The position numbers were made by a program, and so were the translations under genes. A DNA stretch of 64,000 bases from DASQFQ01 sp963722815. Lineage in GTDB: Bacteria > Actinomycetota > Thermoleophilia > Solirubrobacterales > Solirubrobacteraceae. The stretch lies in contig CAVROM010000003.1 of the NCBI GenBank assembly GCA_963722815.1, positions 620,001-684,000 on the forward strand, in the 5' to 3' direction. The notes beneath the pieces were generated by a model that worked only from the letters and a program-made list of their open reading frames with translations, was not told the DNA's origin and ran no database searches. Below, piece by piece: positions 49,656 to 58,016 of this stretch (positions within the stretch are counted from its first letter, which is position 1; each line of letters opens with the position of its first letter).

Positions 49656-51739
49656 TGCGCGCCCGCTAGCCGGACGAGTCGGGCTACGTCGAGCGCGACG
49701 GCGTCCGCAGCTACTACGAGATCCACGGCTCCGGCGAGCCGACTGTCCTGCTGCTCCCGACGTGGTCGATCGTCCACTCGCGCCACTGGAAGATGCAGGT
49801 GCCGTACCTCGCGCGCCACTGCCGCGTGCTGCTGTTCGACGGCCGCGGCAACGGGCGCTCCGACCGGCCGGAGAGCGGCTACGCCGCGGCCGACTACGTC
49901 GCCGACGCGCTCGCGGTGATGGACGCGACCGGCACCGACCGCGCCCACCTCGTCTCGCTCTCGCTCGGCGCCCAGCGCGCGCTGCTGCTGGCCGCCGAGC
50001 ATCCCGAGCGGGTCGAGAGCTCGGTCTTCATCTGCCCCGCGGTGCCGCTCGGCGAGGCGGTCGACCGCAGCGACCTGCCCTGGGACGAGGCGCGCGACCA
50101 CTACGAGGGCTGGGAGAAGTACAACCGCCACTACTGGCTCAAGGACTACCGGGGCTTCCTCGAGTTCTTCTTCTCGCAGATGTTCAACGAGCCGCACTCG
50201 ACGAAGGTGATCGAGGACTGCGTGGGGTGGGGGCTCGACACGACGCCGGAGACGCTGATCGACATGGAGGTCGAGGACTGGATCGCGCCCGACACGATTC
50301 GCGACCTGGCCCGTCGCATGCAGTGCCCCTCGCTCGTGATCCAGGGCTCGCGCGATGCGATCACCGGCAAGGCGCGCGGGATCGCGCTGGCGGAGGAGAG
50401 CGGGGCGGAGCTGGTGATGCTGAGCGGCTCAGGCCACGGCCCGCACGCCCGCGACCCCGTCAAGGTCAACCTGCTGCTGCGCGACTTCATCGTGCCGCCG
50501 CGCCCGGCGGCGCGCTGGGCCCGCGGAGCCGCGCGGCGCCGCAAGCGCGCGCTCTACGTCTCCTCGCCGATCGGGCTCGGGCACGCGCAGCGCGACGCGG
50601 CGATCGCCGACGAGCTGCGCAAGCTCCACCCCGAGCTCGAGATCGACTGGCTCGCCCAGCACCCGGTCACCGCGGTGCTGGAGGCGCGCGGCGAGCGCAT
50701 CCACCCGGCGAGCGCGCTCCTGGCCAGCGAGTCGCGGCACATCGAGTCGGAGTCGGCCGAGCACGACCTGCACGCGTTCCAGGCGATCCGGCGGATGGAC
50801 GAGATGCTGCTGGCCAACTTCATGGTCTTCCACGACGTGATCCGCGAGGACGTTTACGACCTGTGGATCGGCGACGAGGCGTGGGAGCTCGACTACTACC
50901 TGCACGAGAACCCGGAGCAGAAGCGCGCGGCGTACGCGTGGCTGACCGACTTCGTCGGCTGGCTGCCGATGGAGGCCGGCGGCGAGCGCGAGGCGTTCCT
51001 GACCGCCGACTACAACGCCGAGATGATCGAGCACATCGCGCGCTACCCGCGGGTGCGCGACCGCGCGGTGTTCGTGGGCGACGCCGACGACGTGGTCCCG
51101 GACCGCTTCGGCCCCGAGCTCCCGGCGATCCGCGACTGGACGTCGCAGCACTACGACTTCGCCGGTTACGTCACGGGGTTCGATTCGGCCCAGTTCGCCG
51201 ACCGCGAGCGGCTGCGGGCGTCGCTCGGCTACGGCGCAGGCGAGCAGGTGTGCCTCGTGACCGTCGGCGGCTCGGGCGTGGGCGGCGCGCTGCTGCGGCG
51301 GGTGATCGAGGCCTACCCGGCCGCGCGCGAGCGGGTGCCGGACCTGCGCATGATCGTGGTCGCCGGGCCGCGCATCGACCCGGCGTCGCTGCCCTCGCGT
51401 CCCGGGCTCGAGGTTCGCGCCTTTGTGCCGGACCTGTACCGCCACCTCGCGGCCTGCGACCTCGCGGTCGTCCAGGGCGGGTTGACGACCGCGATGGAGC
51501 TGACCGCCAACCGGCGGCCGTTCCTGTACTTCCCGCTGCGCCACCACTTCGAGCAGTGCCACCACGTCGCGCACCGGCTCGAGCGCCACGAGGCCGGCCG
51601 GCGGATGGACTTCGAGACCGCCACGCCCGAGGTGATCGCGGACGCGATCGCGTCGGAGATCGGGCGCGAGGTCTTCTACCGCCCGGTCGACAGCGGCGGT
51701 GCCGCCCGCGCCGCGGCGATGCTCGCCGAGCTGCTCTGA
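49655..51739 (+). pseudogene. Alpha/beta-hydrolase fused to a UGT-like glycosyltransferase; amber codon at position 5
   Basis: ATG 49655 overlaps the TetR stop and reads M-R-A-R, then TAG (49667-49669). It continues in frame as PDESGYVERDGVRSYYEIHG, a normal hydrolase N-terminus, so a Tyr or Gln codon probably became TAG. ATG at 49793 could restart the 648-residue remainder. The hydrolase part (to about residue 290 of the full product) has nucleophile SLSLGAQ, Asp in GSRDAI and His in SGHGPHARD. The second half is a GT1/MurG-like transferase: SPIGLGHAQRDAAIADEL, VTVGGSGVGG, and VVQGGLTTAMELTANRRP near the end. The fusion is unusual; the substrate is unknown. Confidence 0.75.
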
Positions 51740-51940
51740 ACGTCGGGAAACTGACACCGCGTCTCAGGCGAGTGGGGAGCGCTGCCGATGCCAGGAATGA
51801 GCGCGCTCGCGCCGCGGCCCTGACTCCCTCCTCCTCACGGGTCGCGGCGTTGAGCCGCCGTTCCATCAGGGGCCACTACGAGGTCGGCTCGGGGGTTAGC
51901 ACGGATGCCGCCCGGGCGGCTGCGGCATACGGTGCTCGGC

Positions 51941-52096
51941 ATGACCCGCTCCGCCATCTTCGCCGTCTTGTTCGAGGTCGTCATGCCGGCGCTCGGGCTC
52001 GCGCTGGTGCTCGGGGCATCGCTGGTCCCCGCGGTTGCGGTAGCGGCCGTGGCCAGCGCCGCGATCTTCGCGGTGATGCGCGGCGGCTCGCCGTAG
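51941..52096 (+). CDS. Possible tiny membrane protein, 51 aa
   Basis: ATG at 51941 opens a frame that is almost entirely hydrophobic (SAIFAVLFEVVMPALGLALV, then two further short segments). It may be a two-helix membrane peptide. There is no clear ribosome site; support is weak. Confidence 0.3.
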   Translation: MTRSAIFAVLFEVVMPALGLALVLGASLVPAVAVAAVASAAIFAVMRGGSP

Positions 52097-52108
52097 CATC
52101 CCGCAGCC

Positions 52109-52438
52109 GTGCCCTCCGACACCGAGGTCAGCCGCTCCGCGACGCGGACGTACTACGAGGACTTCGCGCTCGCCGTCGGGCGGCGCGACTGGCTGCGCCC
52201 GAACCTCCGCCACGCTCAGCTCAAGGGGATGGTCGACGAGCTGCTGGCCGGGCGCTCCGGGCTGCGGATCCTCGACGGGCGGCCCCGCGGTGCTGCGCAG
52301 CGCGCGCCTCGTCCATCCGGCGCGCAAGGCCCTGCGGCGGGGCGCGCGCCTTGCGCACGCCGTACGGCTGCTGCGGGCGGGCGACCGCGCGAGCGCGTGG
52401 TGGTTCCTCACCGCGCGCACGCCGAAGGCCGAGAGCTA
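52109..52438 (+). pseudogene. SAM-dependent methyltransferase remnant with a large internal deletion
   Basis: The frame begins PSDTEVSRSATRTYYEDFA and reaches GLRILD, where a class I methyltransferase should continue VGCGxG. Instead the sequence passes at about 52276 into another frame: GPAVLRSARLVHPARKALRR, then AWWFLTARTPKAES and a stop at 52437-52439. The SAM-binding motif and most of the domain are absent. It looks like the two ends of a longer gene joined by deletion. Its stop overlaps the stop of the opposite-strand ligase gene. Confidence 0.5.
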
Positions 52439-53325
52439 GCGAGCTTCGCGCACGACCTCGCGCGCGGCCTTGTCGTCGCGGAGGCCGAGGAAGCGCGGGT
52501 GGCGCAGGCGGTGGTCCTGTGTCCACTCGCTGAAGCCGACCTGGGCGACGAGCTCCGGCTCGACCCAGCGTCGCCGTGCGCTCGCGCACCTCGTCGGCGA
52601 ACGGCGAGCGGTCGCGCTCCAGCGGTGCCAGCCTGGCGGCCAGGTCGCGCAGCGTCTCGCGCGTGAAGCCGGTGCCGACCTTGCCCGCGTAGCGCAGCTC
52701 GCCGTCCTCGTAGTAGCCGAGCAGCAGCGCGCCGAGGTCGGTGCGGCTGCCGCGCGGGGCGGTGTAGCCGCCGATCACCAGCTCCTGCTCGGCCGAGCAC
52801 TTGAACTTCAGCCAGTCGCGCGAGCGGCCGTGCGTGTACGCGGCGTCGGCGCGCTTGGCGATCAGGCCCTCCCAGCCCTTGCGGCAGGCCTCCTTGTAGA
52901 ACGCCTCGCCGTCGCCGTTGCGGTGGGCGTGAAGCGGATCGGGTCGTCGAACGCGAGCGCTCTGCGCAGGCGGGCCTTGCGCTCGCGCAGCGGCTCTCCG
53001 GTGACGTCCTCGCCGGCGTCGCGCAGGATGTCGAAGACGTAGAAGAAGACCGGCGTGGGGTGCTCGCCGCGCTGCTGGAGGCGCGAGAAGCTGGTCTGGG
53101 CGCCGTCGAAGGCGACGACCTCGCCGTCGATCATGAGGTCGTGGCCGGGTCTGCCTCGAGCGCCGCGGCGATCTCGGGGAAGCGCCCGTTGAGGCTGAGG
53201 TCGTTGCGGGAGCGGAGGTCGACGCGCTTGTCGCCCTTGGTGGCGAGGCAGCGGATGCCGTCGAGCTTGCGCTCGTAGATCCAGGCCGGGTCGGAGAAGC
53301 GCTCGTCGGTCAGGACCGCCTTCAT
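52436..53325 (-). pseudogene. ATP-dependent DNA ligase (LigD ligase-domain type), frameshifted
   Basis: The adenylation motif EPKLDG-like sequence is present as YERKLDGIRCLATKGDKRVD, with the nucleophilic Lys. It is followed by LMIDGEVVAFDGAQTSFSRL, VFFYVFDILRDAGEDV, WEGLIAKRADAAY and SRDWLKFKC, then the OB-fold part GALLLGYYEDGELRYAGKVG. Pieces occur in at least four frames, with shifts near 53142, 52928, 52580 and one more toward the end. It would act in non-homologous end joining. It lies just downstream of a separate LigD-type phosphoesterase gene. Confidence 0.8.
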
Positions 53326-53337
53326 GACCTTGCATGC

Positions 53338-53793
53338 TCAGCCGCCGACCTCGTCGATCGTGCGGCCGCTCTTGACCGACTCCGGCTGGGTGGAGACGGG
53401 GTTGCGGCGCGCGTCGGCCTCCTCGTCGCGGCGCTTGATCAGCAGCCACTGCGGCTTGGCGCCGCCGCCCGTGCGCTGCAGCGTCCAGCCGCCGCGCAGC
53501 TTCTCGCCCTCGAGCCAGAAGGAGAGGTGGCCGTTTTCCAGCGAGTCTGTGACCGGGCCGTCGGTCAGCGACCGCCACGTCCCCTCGTCCCAGATGATCA
53601 CGCGCGGCCCCTCGTAGTCGGCGTGCTCGAGCGAGTGGTCATCGACCTGGACCGCGAGGCGCTTCACGCGCGGGTCGGTCGACGGGCCCTTCGGCACCGC
53701 CCACGACTTCAGCACTCCGTCCGCCTCGAGCCGGAAGTCGTAGTGGAGCGCGGTCGCGGCGTGCTGCTGGATGACGAAGCGCGGCTCGGCCAC
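53338..53793 (-). CDS. LigD 3'-phosphoesterase domain protein (stand-alone)
   Basis: The 151-residue protein matches the phosphoesterase domain normally found at the N-terminus of LigD. It has FVIQQHAATALHYDFRLEADGVLKSW with His and Asp, AVPKGPSTDPRVKRLAVQVD, and DHSLEHADYEGPRVIIWDEG, then SFWLEGEKLRGGWTLQR. Such domains trim 3'-phosphates and ribonucleotides at DNA ends before ligation. The ligase domain is a separate gene 12 bases downstream, so LigD is split here. No polymerase domain is seen. Confidence 0.88.
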   Translation of the reverse strand: MAEPRFVIQQHAATALHYDFRLEADGVLKSWAVPKGPSTDPRVKRLAVQVDDHSLEHADYEGPRVIIWDEGTWRSLTDGPVTDSLENGHLSFWLEGEKLRGGWTLQRTGGGAKPQWLLIKRRDEEADARRNPVSTQPESVKSGRTIDEVGG

Positions 53794-54012
53794 TCAGCGG
53801 CGGCGGCCGAACTTGAAGTACGCGAGCGGCCCGAACGTGTTGATGAACGAGATCGCGACCCAGGTCGCCTTGCGCCCCTTGATCTGCTCGGCGGGCCGGC
53901 GCCGGATGTCGACGAGCGCGGCGATCTGCAGCGATACCTGGAACGTGCCGAGGGCGACGACGCCGACGCGCTGCTCGGTCGAGAGGTCGCTCCACCGTTT
54001 GTTCTTGCTCAT
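53794..54012 (-). CDS. PLDc_N-like small membrane protein
   Basis: From ATG 54012 the 72-residue product has two hydrophobic helices (VGVVALGTFQVSLQIAALVD and ATWVAISFINTFGPLAYF). The segment KATWVAISFINTFGPLAYF resembles the phospholipase D-nuclease N-terminal helix pair. It ends one base before the phosphoesterase gene starts. Function is unknown. Confidence 0.7.
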   Translation of the reverse strand: MSKNKRWSDLSTEQRVGVVALGTFQVSLQIAALVDIRRRPAEQIKGRKATWVAISFINTFGPLAYFKFGRRR

Positions 54013-54016
54013 CGCG

Positions 54017-54505
54017 CTATGGCAGTCGGACGTCGAAGCACGCATCCCGTATGGGTCGGAGTTGGCGAGCTGGCGGATCGTCGACGGCGTCCGCGTAGCC
54101 CTCCTCCCACTCGTAGCCCACGTCGAGCTTGCAGGCGTAGCGGTGCATCCACTCGTGGATCAGCGTCGACGCGCGCTCGTCCATGGTCTTGCTGGCGCCC
54201 GCACGGCTCGCGTACCAGAGCGGCTGGGTGTCGTCGACCTGCGGCACCTCGTGGTCGAGGTTGTTCGCGACCCACTTGCTTTCGGAATTGAAGTGCTTCT
54301 TCAGCGCGGTCTTGACCTCGGAGGGGCTCGAGCCGTCGTAGTCGCACAGCTTCTTGATGGCGATCTTGGCCATCTCCTTGCCGCGAGTGTGGGCGTCGCC
54401 GATCCGCTGGAGCATCTGGACCTGCGAGGCGCCGCACAGCGCCACGAGGGGCGTGGGCGCCGCGGTCGTCTCGGGCGCGGCTTCGGCGTGGGCGTGCTCG
54501 GCCAC
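54017..54505 (-). CDS. Putative zinc metallopeptidase with HEWMH motif
   Basis: The 162-residue protein has the zinc motif TLIHEWMHRY (HExxH) near residue 113, followed by YEWEEGYADAVDD, where an acidic residue may complete the site as in aspzincin/M35-like enzymes. A helical N-terminal half contains LQRIGDAHTRGKEMAKIAIK. No signal peptide is visible. Small HExxH proteins of this type are seen with the LQR/NRAV class of proteins. Here an effector role is only a suggestion. Confidence 0.6.
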   Translation of the reverse strand: MAEHAHAEAAPETTAAPTPLVALCGASQVQMLQRIGDAHTRGKEMAKIAIKKLCDYDGSSPSEVKTALKKHFNSESKWVANNLDHEVPQVDDTQPLWYASRAGASKTMDERASTLIHEWMHRYACKLDVGYEWEEGYADAVDDPPARQLRPIRDACFDVRLP

Positions 54506-54542
54506 GGCTCGACTCTACCGGCGGATTTGAACTGCGGGCAGC

Positions 54543-54915
54543 GTGAAGTTTCCGAGTACCGATCCTGTTGGTGGCGGTGGCGGCCCTGCTGGTGGTCGCG
54601 ACCCCCGCGCACGCAGCCACGCGGAGCTGCAAGGCCGGCGACCTCCACTACCCCTTCCAGCCCGGCGGACCGAAGACGTTCGGCGTGTTCAAGCTGACCG
54701 TCGAGGGCGGGTCGTGCGCCAAGGCGCACCGCGTCGCCCGTTCCTGGATGGCTGAGTTCGAGCTCAACCTCCTGCTCGGCAAGGTCAAGCTCCCGCGCAA
54801 GGTGGCGGGCTTCAGCTTCAAGAGCCTCCCGCCGGACGCCGCGCAGACGTATCGCGAGCGCGGCCGCCGGGGAGCGACGACGATCCGCTTCGACTACCGC
54901 GTCCCGAACGGCTGA
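54543..54915 (+). pseudogene. Small secreted protein, frameshift in the signal peptide
   Basis: GTG at 54543 starts KFPST, and removal of one G near 54561 gives a perfect signal peptide (ILLVAVAALLVVATPAHA). The mature part is about 100 residues: TRSCKAGDLHYPFQPGGP, a central FELNLLLGKVKLPRKVAGF and TTIRFDYRV. Two cysteines may form a disulfide. TTG at 54568 is the only start available in the second frame. No family is recognised. Confidence 0.55.
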
Positions 54916-54945
54916 CGCGGAGTGTCCGTGGGTAGCACCACGGCA

Positions 54946-55203
54946 ATGTTCCGACTCTTGAAGAAGATGCCGCTGTTCCGGCTGCTCGCGATCGGCAAGA
55001 CCGCGCTGCTCGCCCGCCGCCACCTCCGGCGCCTCGACGCCGACGACCGACAACGCCTTCTGGTGCTGCTGCGCAAGGGCCGCGGCATGCGCGCCGGCGA
55101 GCGCGACGAACTGCGCAGGATCCTTGCGAAGCTGGGGCCAGGCGAGTTCGCCTACGCCACCGCCAACGCGTTCTCGCCGGTCAGGCTGCCGCACCGCGGC
55201 TAG
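54946..55203 (+). CDS. Hypothetical basic protein, 85 aa
   Basis: ATG at 54946 gives an Arg/Leu-rich helical protein: FRLLKKMPLFRLLAIGKTAL, RRHLRRLDADDRQRLLVLLR and ERDELRRILAKLGPGEFAY. It could bind nucleic acid or membrane lipids. GTG at 54922 would add eight residues. Its stop is six bases from the convergent DUF427 gene. Function is unknown. Confidence 0.55.
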   Translation: MFRLLKKMPLFRLLAIGKTALLARRHLRRLDADDRQRLLVLLRKGRGMRAGERDELRRILAKLGPGEFAYATANAFSPVRLPHRG

Positions 55204-55209
55204 ACGAGG

Positions 55210-55674
55210 TCACCACCCGAGCGTGCCCGGGGCGCCCTTGAACGGCCCGACGAGGTCTTCGGTGATCCACCCGCCGTAGAAGTCACCCTCCTGCGCGTGC
55301 ACGCGCTCGTCACCCATCCACGCGGCGTCCACGCGCCCGGGATAGAACGCGACGTGGTCGCGGATCGCCTCATATCCGGCCGTCGGCGCGGGGAACGTCC
55401 ACGCGACCGCTCGCACGGTGCGCCCGTCGACCGTCGCGTCGAGGTAGCGGGCGGCGCCCTTGAACTCGCACCACGTCGAGCGCGCACGACTCTCGGTGAG
55501 GAGGTCGCCACGGACGTCGGCCGGCGGCAGGTAGATCGTGGGCGGATGGCTCGTCTCGAGCACGCGCAGCGCGGCCGTCGAGTCGGCGATCACCTCACCG
55601 CCGAGCTCGATCCGCACGCGCCGGAGGCACGGCCGCACCGCCGGCGGGCGAGGGTAGTCCCAGACGCGTTCCAC
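55210..55674 (-). CDS. DUF427 domain protein
   Basis: The 154-residue protein shows the DUF427 pattern: VWDYPRPPAVRPCLRRVRIEL, then VLETSHPPTIYLPPADVRGDLL, TWCEFKGAARYLDATVDG and VAFYPGRVDAAWMGDERVHA. The family is beta-rich; its function is not established. GTG at 55674 gives the usual N-terminus. It follows pobA by five bases and may be co-transcribed with the pob/pca operon. Confidence 0.85.
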   Translation of the reverse strand: MERVWDYPRPPAVRPCLRRVRIELGGEVIADSTAALRVLETSHPPTIYLPPADVRGDLLTESRARSTWCEFKGAARYLDATVDGRTVRAVAWTFPAPTAGYEAIRDHVAFYPGRVDAAWMGDERVHAQEGDFYGGWITEDLVGPFKGAPGTLGW

Positions 55675-55679
55675 ACCCC

Positions 55680-56843
55680 CTATACGTCGTGCAACCCCAC
55701 GTAGTTCTCTGCCAGCGACTTCGCCGCCGCCTCTGAGCGGCACACGTACTCGAGCTGGGCGTGCTGGAGCTTCGCCTCGAACGGGTCCTGGCCGTCGGGG
55801 CGGTGGAGCATCGACGTCATGAAGTAGGAGAAGTGCTGCACTCGCCAGACGCGGCGAAGGCAGCGCTCGGAGTACGACTCGAGGCCGGAGGTGTCGCCGG
55901 ACGCGTAAAAGGACTCCAGGGCGGACGCCAGGATCTCCACGTCGGCGATCGCGAGGTTCATCCCCTTGGCTCCGGTCGGCGGGACGATGTGGGCGGCGTC
56001 GCCGGCGAGGAAGAGCTTCTCGTGCTGCATCGGCTCGACGACGAAGGAGCGCATCGGCGTCACGCCCTTCTCGAAGATCTCGCCCTCGTTCAGCGCGAAG
56101 CCGCCGTCGAGCTCGAAGCGCGCGTTGAGCTCCTCCCAGATCCGCGCGTCGGGCCAGTCGTCGAGGTCCTCGTCGGGCGAGCACTGGAGGTAGGAGCGGG
56201 TCACCGACGGGGAGCGCATCGAATGCAGGGCGAAGCCCCGCCGATGGTTCGCGTAGATCAGCTCCTCGGAGGAGGGCTTGGACCTCGCCAAGATGCCGAG
56301 CCAGGCGAACGGATAGACGCGCTCGTAGACCGTCAGCACGTCGGCGATCGCCTCGCGGCAGACCCCGTGGAAGCCGTCGCAGCCCGCGATCACGTCGCAC
56401 GAGAGCTCGACGGATTGCCCCTCGTGCGTGAACGACACCGACGGCCGGGAGACGTCGACGGCGACGTCGGAGACCTCGAACAGCAGCGGCAACTCCGATT
56501 CAAGGCGCGCCGCGATCAGGTCCTTGACCACCTCCTGCTGCCCGTAGACGGTGATCGACTTGCCGCCGGTCAGCGCGTTGAAGTCGATCCGGTGCCCCAC
56601 ACCCCCGAACCGCAGCTCGATCCCGTGGTGGACCATCCCCTCCTCGTGCAGCCGTTCTGACACGCCCGCCTCGTCGAGGCAGTCGACCGTCCGCTGCTCC
56701 AGGACCCCCGCCCGCACGCGCTGCTCCACGTACTCGCGCGACCGCGCCTCGAGCACCACCGAGCTCACACCCCGGAGCTCGAGCAACCGCGCCAGCACCA
56801 GCCCCGCCGGCCCGGCTCCCACGATCGCGACCTGCGTCTCCAT
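55680..56843 (-). CDS. pobA: 4-hydroxybenzoate 3-monooxygenase
   Basis: This 387-residue FAD enzyme hydroxylates 4-hydroxybenzoate to protocatechuate using NAD(P)H. It has the dinucleotide motif VAIVGAGPAGLVLARLL, VEQRVRAGVLEQRTVDCLDE (substrate-site region typical of PobA), the DG motif DVIAGCDGFHGVCR and the GD motif LFLAGDAAHIVPPTGAKGMN. Length is standard. Its start abuts the MFS gene stop. It sits at the end of the pca operon, so its product is opened by PcaGH encoded upstream. Confidence 0.93.
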   Translation of the reverse strand: METQVAIVGAGPAGLVLARLLELRGVSSVVLEARSREYVEQRVRAGVLEQRTVDCLDEAGVSERLHEEGMVHHGIELRFGGVGHRIDFNALTGGKSITVYGQQEVVKDLIAARLESELPLLFEVSDVAVDVSRPSVSFTHEGQSVELSCDVIAGCDGFHGVCREAIADVLTVYERVYPFAWLGILARSKPSSEELIYANHRRGFALHSMRSPSVTRSYLQCSPDEDLDDWPDARIWEELNARFELDGGFALNEGEIFEKGVTPMRSFVVEPMQHEKLFLAGDAAHIVPPTGAKGMNLAIADVEILASALESFYASGDTSGLESYSERCLRRVWRVQHFSYFMTSMLHRPDGQDPFEAKLQHAQLEYVCRSEAAAKSLAENYVGLHDV

Positions 56844-58016
56844 CTAGACCCTCCCCTCGATGCTCCGGGCGCGCGAGGCGGGCAGCCCCGGCGCCAACTC
56901 CAACAGGCAGATCGCCGCGAACACGCACAAAGCCACGGTCCAGCCTCCGAACGCATCATGCACGGCGCCGAGCAGCCACGGCCCCGCGGCGGCGACCATG
57001 TAGCCGACGCAGAGCGACATCGCGGTGAGCGCGGCCACGGACGCCGTGCTCCCGCCACGCAGCACCGGCAGGATCAGGCCGAGGCCCAGCGCGCCGCCCT
57101 GCCCGATGCCGAGCACGACGATCCACAGCGGCGCGACGTCGATCGCCAGCAGCAGCCCGAGCGCGCCCGCGAACTGGAGCAGCACGATCCACCACAGCAG
57201 GCCGACCTGGTCGCGCCGCCGCGCCGCCAGCACGGGCACGGCGAACGCCGGCACGAGCTGCACGAGCGCGCTCAGCGCCTGCAGCGCGCCCGCGGTCCCG
57301 GCGCTGTAGCCGTGGTCCTCGAGGATCGTCGGGATCCAGGTCAGCCCGGCGTAGAACGCCATCGACTGCGCGCCCATGTAGAGGCTCACCATCCACGCCA
57401 GCCGGTTGCCCCATAGCCCGGGCGGCGACTCGCCCCGGACCACGGCGCCCGACCGCCACGCCATCGGCGCCCACACCGCGGCGGCCACCAGCGCCGGCAC
57501 CGACCACGCCGCCAGCGACGCCTCCCACGAGCCGAGCCACTCCTCCAGCGGCACCGCCAGCGCCGCCGCCAGCGCCGCCCCGAGCGTCAGCGACATCGAG
57601 TAGGCGCCGGTCAGCATCCCCGTCGCCTCGCCGTGGCGCGTGCGGATGAAGACCGGGAGCAGCGCCTGCGCCACCGCCACCGCCACGCCCGCCAGCGTGC
57701 AGCCGATGAAGAGCGGCGCCACCCCGCCGGCGCCCCGCAGGGCCGCGGCGCCCGCCGTGACCAGCGCGCATCCCACCAGCAGCCACTCGATCGGCACCCG
57801 CCGGGACAGCCGCGGCGCCAGCGGCGCGAACGCGCCGAAGGCGAGCACCGGCAGCGTCGTCAGCAGCCCGCCCGCCAGTCCGGAGAGCCCGAGGTCGTCG
57901 CGGATGTCCTCCAGCAGCGGCGGCAGGCCCGCCACCAGCGTCCGCAGGTTCAGCGCCAGCAGCACGATCGCCGCCATCACGCCGAGCACGGGCGCGCGCG
58001 TCGCGCGCGTGGTCAT
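56844..58016 (-). CDS. MFS transporter (CynX/NimT-like), probable aromatic acid uptake
   Basis: The 390-residue protein has twelve helices and MFS cues such as ALNLRTLVAGLPPLLEDIRDDLG in helix 1 and PLAPRLSRRVPIEWLL between helices 2 and 3. The helix-1 pattern is that of the CynX/NimT group. It overlaps pcaR by four bases and abuts pobA, so it probably brings 4-hydroxybenzoate or protocatechuate into the cell. The substrate is inferred from the operon. Confidence 0.82.
   Translation of the reverse strand: MTTRATRAPVLGVMAAIVLLALNLRTLVAGLPPLLEDIRDDLGLSGLAGGLLTTLPVLAFGAFAPLAPRLSRRVPIEWLLVGCALVTAGAAALRGAGGVAPLFIGCTLAGVAVAVAQALLPVFIRTRHGEATGMLTGAYSMSLTLGAALAAALAVPLEEWLGSWEASLAAWSVPALVAAAVWAPMAWRSGAVVRGESPPGLWGNRLAWMVSLYMGAQSMAFYAGLTWIPTILEDHGYSAGTAGALQALSALVQLVPAFAVPVLAARRRDQVGLLWWIVLLQFAGALGLLLAIDVAPLWIVVLGIGQGGALGLGLILPVLRGGSTASVAALTAMSLCVGYMVAAAGPWLLGAVHDAFGGWTVALCVFAAICLLELAPGLPASRARSIEGRV

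Noticed and set aside
6827..49669. Amber codon recoding (two in-frame TAGs at 6827 and 49667)
   Set aside because: TAG is the normal stop of many intact genes here, for example ohr and the SET gene, so a reassigned TAG is implausible; point mutation or sequence error is simpler.
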